Assembly: GCA_044866695.1 (NCBI GenBank)
Contig: JBIOUF010000242.1
Span: 1-20,852, forward strand
Length of the DNA stretch: 20,852 nucleotides
Direction: 5' to 3'
Source of the DNA: JBIOUF01 sp044866695
GTDB taxonomy: Bacteria > Actinomycetota > Actinomycetes > Propionibacteriales > Nocardioidaceae
Both the position numbers and the translations under genes were made by a program. Below the pieces are notes generated by a model that did no database searches, was not told the origin of the DNA, and saw nothing but the letters and a program-made list of their open reading frames with translations. Numbering within the stretch: the stretch's first letter is position 1; every line of letters starts with the position of its first letter. This document shows positions 7,660-13,891 of the stretch, piece by piece.

Positions 7660-8296
7660 GCGGGCTACCTCGCTCACGTCCCGGCCACGTCACCGCGCGC
7701 AGGACGGGCTCGTCGAGCAGGCGGTCGGCCAGCGAGTCGTCGCACCCCACGACGGTGAACGAGGAGTCCGGGTCGCTGTGCAGCCACCATCGGCGGTCGC
7801 CCGGCCACAGCACGGTGAGGGGGCGCTCGTACGGCCAGCGCGCCTCCCACCGCGTATACGTCAGCTCGGTCAACAGCCCGCCCACGAGGACGTAGTCGAT
7901 GTGCGCCCGCATCCGGGCCGCCACGGCCAGGAGCGGCTCCGGATCCTCCGGGACCGGGTCGTAGCTCGCCAGGGTAGCCGCCGCCCGCTCGCCGGAGTCC
8001 TGCCTCAGCAGCTGTTCCAGACGGCGCTTCTGCTCCGCCGACGGGTGTCCTTCGCTGCTGGGGTCGCCCCGGAACGGCGCCCGGTCCCTCTCGCTGACCT
8101 CTGCGACCTTCGTGCCGGGGTGGAGGACGACGACCACCCGCGCGAAGCCCCGGGGGACGTACTGCACGGCCGGCTCTGTGGACGGCGGCTCGGCATCGCA
8201 CTGCTCGACCCAGTCGCGGAACCAGCGCAGCTGCACCGGGTCGACGGTCGTCGTCATGGCCCGGAACATATCTGGTGCGGCGGTCGTGGCCGACAT
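7652..8296 (-). CDS. conserved protein of unknown function
   Basis: I do not recognise this 214-residue soluble protein. It begins MSATTAAPDMFRAMTTTVDP, has a charged middle (EGHPSAEQKRRLEQLLRQD), and ends with a tryptophan-rich segment (TYTRWEARWPYERPLTVLWP, then GDRRWWLHSDPDSSFTVVG). It has no signal peptide, membrane segment or obvious catalytic motif. ATG 8296 is preceded by AGGGA at a 7-nt spacing; ATG 8257 (MTTTVDPVQL) is an alternative. It heads a packed minus-strand run with the MDMPI-type enzyme, overlapping it by 8 bp, so the two are probably made together. Codon style matches the neighbours. Confidence 0.72.
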   Translation of the reverse strand: MSATTAAPDMFRAMTTTVDPVQLRWFRDWVEQCDAEPPSTEPAVQYVPRGFARVVVVLHPGTKVAEVSERDRAPFRGDPSSEGHPSAEQKRRLEQLLRQDSGERAAATLASYDPVPEDPEPLLAVAARMRAHIDYVLVGGLLTELTYTRWEARWPYERPLTVLWPGDRRWWLHSDPDSSFTVVGCDDSLADRLLDEPVLRAVTWPGRERGSPHG

Positions 8297-8333
8297 CCGC
8301 AGGTCCCTATGCTGCGGCAGTCCACTGTCTCGG

Positions 8334-8352
8334 GCTTCGGGACCCCCGAAGC
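8334..8352 (-). terminator. hairpin downstream of aldo/keto reductase gene
   Basis: GCTTCGGG (8334-8341) and CCCGAAGC (8345-8352) form a perfect 8-bp stem with a 3-nt loop. It lies in the 153-bp gap downstream of the aldo/keto reductase gene and upstream of the unknown gene at 8296. No U tract follows, which is usual for actinobacterial terminators. Confidence 0.5.
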
Positions 8353-8449
8353 GTGATCCGGGTCTTCAAGCGCGCGGCATCCGGTCGGTGCCGCCGGCCT
8401 CGACGGCCAGGCCGGTTCTCGTCGTTGGCCGTGCCGCGACCCCGACGCG

Positions 8450-9298
8450 TCACATCTCCTCGTGGGTGTCCGGGTCGCCGCCGAACAGCCGGCCGTCCGG
8501 GCGGCCCAGGGCGGTGATCGCGGCGACCTCCTCCGCGGTGAGCTCGAAGCCGAAGATGTCCAGGTTCTGGACCTGGCGCTCCCGGTTCGCCGACTTGGGG
8601 ATCGGCACCGAGCCGAGCTCGTAGTGCCAGCGCAGGATGACCTGGCCGGGGGTCACGCCGTGCGCCTGGGCCGCGTCGCGGACCGGTCCGGCGTCGTACT
8701 GCCCCCGACGCTTGCCCAGCGGGCTCCACGCCTCGGTGCGGACGCCGAGCTCGTCGTGGGCCTGGCGCATCTGCTCCTGCGGGAACAGCGGGTGCAGCTC
8801 GATCTGGTTCACCGCGGGCGTGACGCCGGTGGCCTCGATGACGCGCTCGAGGTGGGCGCGGGTGAAGTTGGAGACGCCGATCGTGCGCACCAGCCCCTGC
8901 TCGCGCAGGTCGACCAGCGCCTCCCACGCCTCGACGTACCGGTCCCGGCGTGGGTTGGGCCAGTGGATGAGGTGCAGGTCGAGGTGGTCCAGGCCCAGGC
9001 GTTCCAGTGAGGCACGGGTGGAGGCGACGGCGTCGTCGTACCCGTGGTGCCGTCCGGGGAGCTTGCTGGTGACCCGGACCTCCTCCCGCGGCACGCCGGA
9101 CTCCCGCAGCGCACGGCCCACCTCGGCCTCGTTCTCGTAGTTGACCGCGGTGTCCAGCAGCCGGTAGCCGGCCTCGAGCGCGCTGCGGATGGCGGCCACA
9201 CCGTCGTCGCCGCGCAGTGGGTAGGTGCCGAAGCCGACGGCAGGCAGCGGGGTGCCGTCGTTGAGGGCGTACGTCGGGACGGAGGGCGTCGTAGGCAC
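8450..9298 (-). CDS. aldo/keto reductase
   Basis: The 282-residue NAD(P)H-dependent reductase of carbonyl compounds has a (beta/alpha)8 barrel. The full catalytic tetrad is present: Asp49 and Tyr54 (LLDTAVNYENE), Lys79 (VTSKLPG) and His112 (LHLIHWPNP). GVSNF (about 140) and the cofactor segment IPKSANRERQ (about 233-242) are also typical of the AKR5/2,5-diketo-D-gluconate reductase-like group. The true substrate cannot be inferred. The start is GTG 9298; there is no good ribosome-binding site, but TAGGTT lies 6 nt upstream, so the mRNA may be leaderless. The gene is isolated, with a hairpin downstream and an operator-like inverted repeat over its promoter. Confidence 0.93.
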   Translation of the reverse strand: MPTTPSVPTYALNDGTPLPAVGFGTYPLRGDDGVAAIRSALEAGYRLLDTAVNYENEAEVGRALRESGVPREEVRVTSKLPGRHHGYDDAVASTRASLERLGLDHLDLHLIHWPNPRRDRYVEAWEALVDLREQGLVRTIGVSNFTRAHLERVIEATGVTPAVNQIELHPLFPQEQMRQAHDELGVRTEAWSPLGKRRGQYDAGPVRDAAQAHGVTPGQVILRWHYELGSVPIPKSANRERQVQNLDIFGFELTAEEVAAITALGRPDGRLFGGDPDTHEEM

Positions 9299-9304
9299 CC
9301 GCTC

Positions 9305-9332
9305 AACCTAGTAGGTCGCGACGGGCTACTAG
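9305..9332 (-). promoter_or_regulatory. leaderless promoter and operator of aldo/keto reductase gene
   Basis: On the minus strand TAGGTT (9310-9305) fits the -10 form TANNNT and sits 6 nt before the GTG start, the spacing expected of a leaderless transcript. CTAGTAG (9308-9314) and CTACTAG (9326-9332) are perfect inverted arms 11 bp apart that overlap this -10 box, as a repressor site would. Confidence 0.45.
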
Positions 9333-9415
9333 CCGCAGCCGGATCACCCGGGACCGGCTCGGTGAGGGGGGCGCTCCGACGTACCCATGCCGAGTCGTCG
9401 CCACTTCCCGCCAGG

Positions 9416-9514
9416 ATTGACGGAGGCCGACCAGGATTGACGGCTCGGCCCGCCACGATTGACGGTTCGGCCCGCCAGGATTGACGGCTCGGCCCGCCAC
9501 GATTGACGGTTCGA
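9416..9514. repeat. 22-bp direct repeat array (5 copies)
   Basis: ATTGACGG cores start at 9416, 9436, 9458, 9480 and 9502; the spacings are 20, 22, 22 and 22 bp. The full unit is ATTGACGG(C/T)TCGGCCCGCCA(C/G)G, in the same orientation as the array at 1-57. It occupies the middle of the 299-bp gap between the acyl-CoA dehydrogenase stop and the reductase start. The rest of that gap shows only the reductase promoter and a weak hairpin. Confidence 0.88.
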
Positions 9515-9561
9515 CGGGAGGGGATCGGCGGCTCGATACTCGGGAGGCATGAGCATGCCCA

Positions 9562-9583
9562 CGCCGGTCCTCGATGCCCGGCG
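9562..9583 (-). terminator. possible terminator of acyl-CoA dehydrogenase gene
   Basis: CGCCGG (9562-9567) and CCGGCG (9578-9583) can form a 6-bp stem with a 10-nt loop 15 bp beyond the dehydrogenase stop. The stem is short and lacks a U tract, so confidence is low. Confidence 0.3.
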
Positions 9584-9597
9584 TTGAGCGGCGTGGC

Positions 9598-11460
9598 TCA
9601 GAAGGCGGACTCGGGCAGGTCCATGAGCGACAGGTCGACGGCCTCGGCGACGGCCCGCTCGGCGGTCAGCCTCGGCAGCACGGTCTGGGCGAAGAACTGC
9701 GCCGCGGCGACCTTGCCCTGGTAGAAGTCCCGGTCCTGGCCGGACACGTCGCCGGCCAGCTTCTCCAGGGCCACCTGCGCCTGGCGCAGCAGCAGCCACG
9801 CGCACACCACGTCGCCGAGCACCATCAGCAGCCGGCTGGTGTTCAGGCCGACCTTGTAGACGTTGCGCAGGTTGCCGCCCTCGGTCCGCGGGTCGGCCGA
9901 CATCAGGTGGGTGACCATCGTGCCCACCATCGCGTTGGCGTCGTCCAGGGCGGTGGCGAGCAGCCCCCGCTCGACCTTCAGCCGGCCGTTGCCGCCCTCG
10001 GCCTCGACGAAGGCCCGAATCTCACGCTCGAGGTGGCCGAGGCCTTGCGCTGAGTCCTTGACGATCTTGCGGAAGAACAGGTCCTGGCCCTGGATGGCGG
10101 TGGTGCCCTCGTAGAGGGTGTCGATCTTGGCGTCGCGGACGTACTGCTCCACGGGGTAGTCCTGCAGGAACCCCGACCCGCCGAAGGTCTGCAGCGACTC
10201 GGTGCCCAGCAGGACCCACGAGCGCTCCGAGCCGTAGCCCTTGACGATCGGCAGCAGCAGGTCGTTGACCCGCTCGGCGGTCTCGTCGCGACGGCCCTCG
10301 TGCCGCGCGACCTGCACGCGGTCCTGCCACGACGCGGTGTAGAGCACCAGGGCCCGCAGGGCCTCGGCGTGCGACTTCTGCGTCATCAGCGAGCGTCGTA
10401 CGTCGGGGTGGTTGGTGATCGCGACCCGGGGCGCGGTCTTGTCCGAGGCGCGGGTCAGGTCGGCGCCCTGGACGCGGGACTTGGCGTAGTCGAGCGCGTT
10501 GAGGTATCCGGTGGAGAGTGTCGCGATCGCCTTGGTGCCGACCATCATCCGGGCGTTCTCGATCACCTGGAACATCTGCGCGATGCCGTCGTGCACCTCG
10601 CCGAGCAGCCAGCCCGTGGCCGGAGCCGACGCCCCGAAGGCGAGCTCGCAGGTGTTGGACACCTTGATGCCCATCTTCTTCTCGACTCCTGCGACCTCGA
10701 CGCCGTTGCGCTCGCCGGTGGGCTCGCCGGTCTCGAGGTCGAACAGCAGCTTGGGTACGACGAACATGGACAGGCCCTTCGTGCCCGGGCCGCCGGCCCC
10801 CTCGACGCCGACGGGGCGGGCCAGCACCAGGTGGACGATGTTCTCCGCCAGGTCGTGCTCCCCGGAGGTGATGAACCGCTTGACGCCCTCGATGTGCCAG
10901 CTGCCGTCGTCCTGCCGGAAGGCCTTGGCGCGCCCGGCACCGACGTCGGAGCCGGCGTCGGGCTCGGTGAGCACCATGGTCGCTCCCCAACGCCGGTCCA
11001 CCATGTGCCGGGCGATCCGCTGGTCCCGCTCGTTGCCGGTGCGGTGCATCATCCCGGCGAACGCCGGGCCCGAGGCGTACATCCACACCGGCGCGTTGGC
11101 GCCGAGGACCAGCTCCCCGACCGCCCAGAACAGGCTGGACGGCGCCGGCTGGCCGCCGAGCTCGACGGGCAGCGAGAGCCGGAACCACTCGGCGTCCATC
11201 CAGGCGTCGTAGCTGGCCTTGAACGACGCCGGCAGGTCCGCGGTGCCGGTGACGGGGTCGAAGACCGGCGGGTTGCGGTCGCCGTCGGCGTACGACGCGG
11301 CGACGTCCTCGCGGGCCAGCCGCTCCACCTCGACCAGGATCGACCGTGCCGTGTCGGCGTCGAGGTCGGCGAACGGGCCGGTGCCGAGGACGTCTTGACG
11401 GTCCAGCACCTCGAACAGGTTGAACTCGATGTCGCGCAGGTTGCTGCGGTAGTGGCTCAT
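9598..11460 (-). CDS. acyl-CoA dehydrogenase, long (DmdC/FadE-like) form
   Basis: This 620-residue FAD enzyme would introduce a trans-2 double bond in acyl-CoA. It has the short N-terminal extension domain of long ACADs (MSHYRSNLRDIEFNLFEVLD), the alpha-helical N domain, the FAD/substrate beta domain (MVLTEPDAGSDVGAG, then WHIEGVKRFITSGEHD), and the C-terminal domain with the catalytic glutamate in DTLYEGTTAIQGQD (about Glu451). About 150 further residues form the ACAD C-terminal-like domain. This layout is shared with 3-methylmercaptopropionyl-CoA dehydrogenase DmdC and many actinobacterial fatty acyl-CoA dehydrogenases, so chain-length preference is open. ATG 11460 has AGGGG about 9 nt upstream; the frame is open to 11634 but homology begins at 11460. 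It is monocistronic, with a structured promoter. Confidence 0.93.
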   Translation of the reverse strand: MSHYRSNLRDIEFNLFEVLDRQDVLGTGPFADLDADTARSILVEVERLAREDVAASYADGDRNPPVFDPVTGTADLPASFKASYDAWMDAEWFRLSLPVELGGQPAPSSLFWAVGELVLGANAPVWMYASGPAFAGMMHRTGNERDQRIARHMVDRRWGATMVLTEPDAGSDVGAGRAKAFRQDDGSWHIEGVKRFITSGEHDLAENIVHLVLARPVGVEGAGGPGTKGLSMFVVPKLLFDLETGEPTGERNGVEVAGVEKKMGIKVSNTCELAFGASAPATGWLLGEVHDGIAQMFQVIENARMMVGTKAIATLSTGYLNALDYAKSRVQGADLTRASDKTAPRVAITNHPDVRRSLMTQKSHAEALRALVLYTASWQDRVQVARHEGRRDETAERVNDLLLPIVKGYGSERSWVLLGTESLQTFGGSGFLQDYPVEQYVRDAKIDTLYEGTTAIQGQDLFFRKIVKDSAQGLGHLEREIRAFVEAEGGNGRLKVERGLLATALDDANAMVGTMVTHLMSADPRTEGGNLRNVYKVGLNTSRLLMVLGDVVCAWLLLRQAQVALEKLAGDVSGQDRDFYQGKVAAAQFFAQTVLPRLTAERAVAEAVDLSLMDLPESAF

Positions 11461-11524
11461 GCTCGGCACCCCTGGTGGTCTCGGTCGTCCCGGGAGCGCG
11501 GTGCGACGGGGCGGGACGGGCTCG

Positions 11525-11559
11525 TACTGGTCAGTAACATTATGCAACCAGCCAGTAAC
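11525..11559. promoter_or_regulatory. operator-like repeats upstream of acyl-CoA dehydrogenase gene
   Basis: TACTGGTCAGTA (11525-11536) is an inverted repeat of TACTG/CAGTA arms around a 2-bp centre. In addition GTCAGTAAC (11530-11538) and GCCAGTAAC (11551-11559) are direct repeats with a 21-bp period, two helical turns, flanking the -10 box. Such sites are typical of TetR-type regulators of acyl-CoA genes, but the regulator is not identifiable here. Confidence 0.5.
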
Positions 11560-11567
11560 CGGCACAA
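11539..11567 (-). promoter_or_regulatory. promoter of acyl-CoA dehydrogenase gene
   Basis: On the minus strand TTGTGC (11567-11562) and CATAAT (11544-11539) are spaced by 17 bp, giving a fair -35 and a good -10 box. The leader would be about 70 nt. This A/T-rich patch stands out in the GC-rich surroundings. Confidence 0.5.
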
Positions 11568-11596
11568 CCGTCCAAGACAGGTGTGCGCGACGCGAA

Positions 11597-11623
11597 GGGC
11601 CCGGGAGCAGCGCTCCCGGGCCC
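11597..11623 (-). terminator. strong terminator hairpin after csbD-like gene
   Basis: GGGCCCGGGAGC (11597-11608) and GCTCCCGGGCCC (11612-11623) are perfect 12-bp arms with a 3-nt loop. It lies 22 bp beyond the csbD-like stop and would insulate the acyl-CoA dehydrogenase promoter just downstream. Confidence 0.75.
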
Positions 11624-11645
11624 CTGCGACGCAAGGCAGGTCAGG

Positions 11646-11816
11646 TCACTTGAAGACGTCCTTGACCTTCTCGCCGGCCTGCTTGAGGTCGGCCTTCTTC
11701 TGGTCGGTCTGGCCCTCGGCCTTCTTCTCGTCGTCGCCGGTGAGGTTGCCGAGGGCCTCCTTGCCCTTGCCCTTGGCCGACTCGGCGGTGTTCTCGAGCT
11801 TGTCGGTGCCGCTCAT
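11646..11816 (-). CDS. CsbD-family stress protein
   Basis: A 56-residue, highly charged, lysine-rich protein of the CsbD family: MSGTDKLENTAESAKGKGKE, then ALGNLTGDDEKKAEGQTDQK and a KKADLKQAGEKVKDVFK end. CsbD-like proteins are abundant, soluble and induced by general stress; their molecular role is unknown. The start is ATG 11816, with GGAGGAACAG immediately upstream; the frame is open to 11870 but the extra residues (including RHPCHEEEQ) are not part of the family. A SigB/SigF-type promoter and a perfect inverted repeat lie upstream, and a strong hairpin lies downstream, so this is a complete single-gene unit. Confidence 0.9.
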   Translation of the reverse strand: MSGTDKLENTAESAKGKGKEALGNLTGDDEKKAEGQTDQKKADLKQAGEKVKDVFK

Positions 11817-11843
11817 CTGTTCCTCCTCGTGGCATGGATGCCT

Positions 11844-11871
11844 GGTGGGTACGCGTCCATGGGTACCCACC
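11844..11871. promoter_or_regulatory. perfect inverted repeat over csbD-like promoter
   Basis: GGTGGGTAC (11844-11852) and GTACCCACC (11863-11871) are perfect 9-bp arms with a 10-bp spacer. One arm contains the -10 box of the csbD-like gene, so the site could bind a regulator or carry a -10-like box on each strand. Confidence 0.5.
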
Positions 11872-11888
11872 GCACGCCGCGTCGAACC
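11863..11888 (-). promoter_or_regulatory. SigB/SigF-type stress promoter of csbD-like gene
   Basis: On the minus strand GGTTC (11888-11884) is followed after 15 bp by GGGTAC (11868-11863). This matches the actinobacterial SigB/SigF form GGTTT-N15-17-GGGTAY. The leader would be about 40 nt. Stress-sigma control agrees with what is known of csbD genes. Confidence 0.6.
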
Positions 11889-11925
11889 CTCGGCGGGAAG
11901 CCTCCCGGCAACCCCTTGTGTAGTT

Positions 11926-11937
11926 GTCTGACAGACT
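11926..11937 (+). promoter_or_regulatory. operator and -10 box of Rrf2-type regulator gene
   Basis: GTCTGACAGAC (11926-11936) is a perfect 11-bp palindrome (5-bp arms around one base). It overlaps CAGACT (11932-11937), a -10-like box 7 nt before the ATG at 11945. There is no ribosome-binding site, so the mRNA may be leaderless. Autoregulation by the Rrf2 protein is a natural inference. Confidence 0.45.
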
Positions 11938-11944
11938 TTTGCCC

Positions 11945-12403
11945 ATGCGAGTCTCCGCGAAGGCCGACTACGCCCTCCGGGCGCTGATCGAGCTGGCGGC
12001 GCGCCCCGAGGGTGCCCCGGTGAGCGCCGAGGAGATCGGCCGCCTCCAGGACATCCCGCACGGCTTCCTCCAGGCCATCCTGGCCGACCTCCGCCGGGCG
12101 GGTGTGGTGATCAGCCAGCGCGGGCAGTCCGGAGGCTGGCGGCTGGCCCGTGCGGCGGACGACGTGACCGTCGCCGACGTGATCCGCGCGGTGGACGGCC
12201 CGCTGGTCAGCGTCTACGGGCTCCGACCGGAGGCGGTGACGTACAACACCTCCGCCGAGGTGCTGCAGCACGTGTGGATCGCCGCGCGGTCCAGCCTGCG
12301 GGAGGTGTTCGAGGAGGTGACCATCGCGGCCCTCGCGGAGCGCCGGCTGCCCGAGTCGGTCGTGGCCCGCACCAAGGACGAGGACGCCTGGCAGCCGCAC
12401 TGA
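11945..12403 (+). CDS. Rrf2-family transcriptional regulator without Fe-S cysteines
   Basis: A 152-residue winged-helix regulator. It opens with the family signature MRVSAKADYALRALIELA; the recognition region is EEIGRLQDIPHGFLQAILAD, followed by the wing RRAGVVISQRGQSGGWRLAR and the AADDVTVADVIRAVDGPLV segment. The three cysteines that hold the Fe-S cluster in IscR, NsrR and RsrR are absent; the protein has no cysteine at all. It therefore belongs to the cluster-free branch and its signal is unknown. ATG 11945 lacks a ribosome-binding site but has a -10-like box at leaderless spacing. It is divergent from the csbD-like gene and 46 bp upstream of the epimerase gene, which has its own promoter-like box. 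Confidence 0.9.
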   Translation: MRVSAKADYALRALIELAARPEGAPVSAEEIGRLQDIPHGFLQAILADLRRAGVVISQRGQSGGWRLARAADDVTVADVIRAVDGPLVSVYGLRPEAVTYNTSAEVLQHVWIAARSSLREVFEEVTIAALAERRLPESVVARTKDEDAWQPH

Positions 12404-12436
12404 TGCCGAGCCACCTCCTCGAAGCCGCCGACCCGC

Positions 12437-12442
12437 GATACT
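12437..12442 (+). promoter_or_regulatory. -10 box for leaderless epimerase transcript
   Basis: GATACT ends 7 nt before ATG 12450 and there is no ribosome-binding site upstream. Transcription would start at or very near the ATG at 12450, which favours it over ATG 12444. No clear -35 box is visible. Confidence 0.4.
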
Positions 12443-12449
12443 CATGGCC

Positions 12450-13373
12450 ATGACGCTGCCGACGGGCACCCAGATCGGCCTGCTCCGGCCCGGTCCGCAC
12501 GGGGACACCCGGGCCACGGTCACCTCGCTGGCCGCCTCGCTCCGCTCGCTGCGGGTGGGCGGCACGGCGCTCGTGCACGAGTACCCCGAGGACCGGCCGG
12601 CCCCCGGCGGCGCGGGCATCGTCCTGGTGCCGTGGCCGAACCGGGTCGCCGGTGCCCGCTGGCGCCTGGACGGTGTGGAACAGCTGCTCGACGTCACCGA
12701 ACCGGCCCGTGGCAACGCCTCGCACGGCCTGCTCCGCAACACCGAGTACGCAGTCGTCCACCGGTCGGAGGCGGAGGCGACGCTGGCCGCCCACGTGTTC
12801 CCGCAGCACGGCTACCCGTTCACGCTGGCCACCGCGGTCACCTACCGGGTCCGAGACGACGGCCTGCGGGTCACCCACCGGCTGGTCAACGAGGGCTCGA
12901 CCGCGGCGCCCGTGGCGGTGGGCGCGCATCCGTACCTGCGGGTGGGCGAGGCGCCGGTCGCCGACCTCGTCGTGACGGTTTCGGGGCGGACCTACCTGCG
13001 CACCGACGACCGGTCCATCCCGGTGGCGCGCGAGGCGGTCGACGGCTCGCAGCTGGACCTGGGCGAGGGCCGGCGGCTCGGCGACGTGCGCCTCGACACG
13101 GCGTACACCGACCTGGCCCTCGACGGCGGCCGCCACCGGCACCGGCTCACCGCCCCCGACGGCCGCGCGGTGGAGCTGTGGGCCGACCCCGACTTCGGTT
13201 ATGTCCAGGTCTACACGAACTCGGCGTTCGCCGGCCTCGGCGGCGTCGAGGACGCGGTGGCCGTGGAGCCGATGACCGCGCCCGCGGACGCGCTCAACTC
13301 CGGTGAGGGCCTGCGGTGGCTCGCGCCGGGCGGCTCCTGGACGCTGTCGTGGGGCATCCGCCTGCTGGGCTGA
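12450..13373 (+). CDS. aldose 1-epimerase family protein
   Basis: This 307-residue beta-sandwich protein of the galactose mutarotase family interconverts alpha and beta anomers of sugars. Expected residues are visible: Asn/Arg in PWPNRVAGARW (about 61-71), His92 in NASHGLLRN, the catalytic-base partner His160 in VGAHPYLRVG, Asp216 in RLDTAYTD, and Glu273 in VEPMTAPADALNSG as the likely catalytic base. This form (RVAGARWRLDG, HGLLRN) is the actinobacterial YihR-like/GalM-like subgroup; the sugar is not known. The start is ATG 12450 (ATG 12444 gives two extra residues). No sugar-use genes lie nearby, so a general housekeeping role is more likely than a dedicated pathway. Confidence 0.9.
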   Translation: MTLPTGTQIGLLRPGPHGDTRATVTSLAASLRSLRVGGTALVHEYPEDRPAPGGAGIVLVPWPNRVAGARWRLDGVEQLLDVTEPARGNASHGLLRNTEYAVVHRSEAEATLAAHVFPQHGYPFTLATAVTYRVRDDGLRVTHRLVNEGSTAAPVAVGAHPYLRVGEAPVADLVVTVSGRTYLRTDDRSIPVAREAVDGSQLDLGEGRRLGDVRLDTAYTDLALDGGRHRHRLTAPDGRAVELWADPDFGYVQVYTNSAFAGLGGVEDAVAVEPMTAPADALNSGEGLRWLAPGGSWTLSWGIRLLG

Positions 13374-13414
13374 CCCCGGGGTTTGCCGACCGGTCTCCAG
13401 GTGAGGATGACCCC

Positions 13415-13768
13415 ATGGCGACGTACACCGTCAACCCCGACGCCGTGGCCCACGCGCGCCGGCTGATCGAGTCCCGGCAGTACGTCCTGGACAGCGACTG
13501 GGGCGAGGCGCAGCCGCGAGCCGCTGACGAGAACGCCTTCCTGGAGCGGCACTCGTGGCAGGAGTACGCCGCCTGGCACCTCGGGCTCACCGAGGGCGCC
13601 AACGACGAGACCAAGGCGCGCTACGCGTTCGTGTACGGCGACCTGCGCCGCCTGCACCGCACCGGCCTGATCGCCTGCGTCTACCGTGCCTCGGAGTGGC
13701 GGCACAAGGCCGTCGAGGTGGCCGCACACGACCTGCTCCAGGAGCTCGACCGGGCCACCCCCGGCTGA
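13415..13768 (+). CDS. small conserved actinobacterial protein, function unknown
   Basis: A 117-residue soluble protein, rich in aromatic and charged residues: MATYTVNPDAVAHARRLIES, then RQYVLDSDWGEAQP, FLERHSWQEYAAWHLGL, EGANDETKARYAFVYGDLRR and IACVYRASEWRHKAVEVAAH. I recognise it as resembling uncharacterised proteins common in actinomycetes, with no assigned domain function. A single cysteine (ACVYR) and no membrane segment or signal peptide are present. ATG 13415 follows GAGGA at a 7-nt spacing. The frame is open to 13316 inside the epimerase gene, but that extension is not supported. It stands 41 bp after the epimerase and could be co-transcribed with it. Confidence 0.82.
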   Translation: MATYTVNPDAVAHARRLIESRQYVLDSDWGEAQPRAADENAFLERHSWQEYAAWHLGLTEGANDETKARYAFVYGDLRRLHRTGLIACVYRASEWRHKAVEVAAHDLLQELDRATPG

Positions 13769-13801
13769 GGACGGGCGCGTCATCCGGTGGGCTGGCGTGT
13801 T

Positions 13802-13883
13802 TGTGGCCGATGCCTGCACGAGTCCCGGTTTGTGGCCCCAGACGGCAACGCCGCACGGCGTGTCGGTGTCGCCATCGGCCACA
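13802..13883. repeat. 82-bp MITE-like element A
   Basis: The element starts with TGTGGCCGAT (13802-13811) and ends with ATCGGCCACA (13874-13883), perfect 10-bp terminal inverted repeats. It has a partner of the same length (14167-14248) in opposite orientation; 13799-13821 is the exact reverse complement of 14229-14251, and the interior shares further blocks. No target duplication is visible. It fills the gap before the small membrane-protein gene. Confidence 0.75.
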
Positions 13884-13885
13884 AT
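13880..13885 (+). promoter_or_regulatory. -10-like box at the end of element A
   Basis: CACAAT, made mostly of the terminal repeat of element A, lies 6 nt before ATG 13892. This is leaderless spacing, so the repeat may supply the promoter of the membrane-protein gene. No clear -35 box is seen. Confidence 0.35.
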
Positions 13886-13891
13886 GGGGGC

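Noticed and set aside
9416..9514. CRISPR array
   Set aside because: The 22-bp units are contiguous with no unique spacers of the usual 28-40 bp, and no cas gene is present.
11945..12403. NsrR, the NO-responsive Rrf2 regulator, in view of norB in the same window
   Set aside because: NsrR needs cysteines for its Fe-S cluster and this protein has none; norB is also about 6 kb away.
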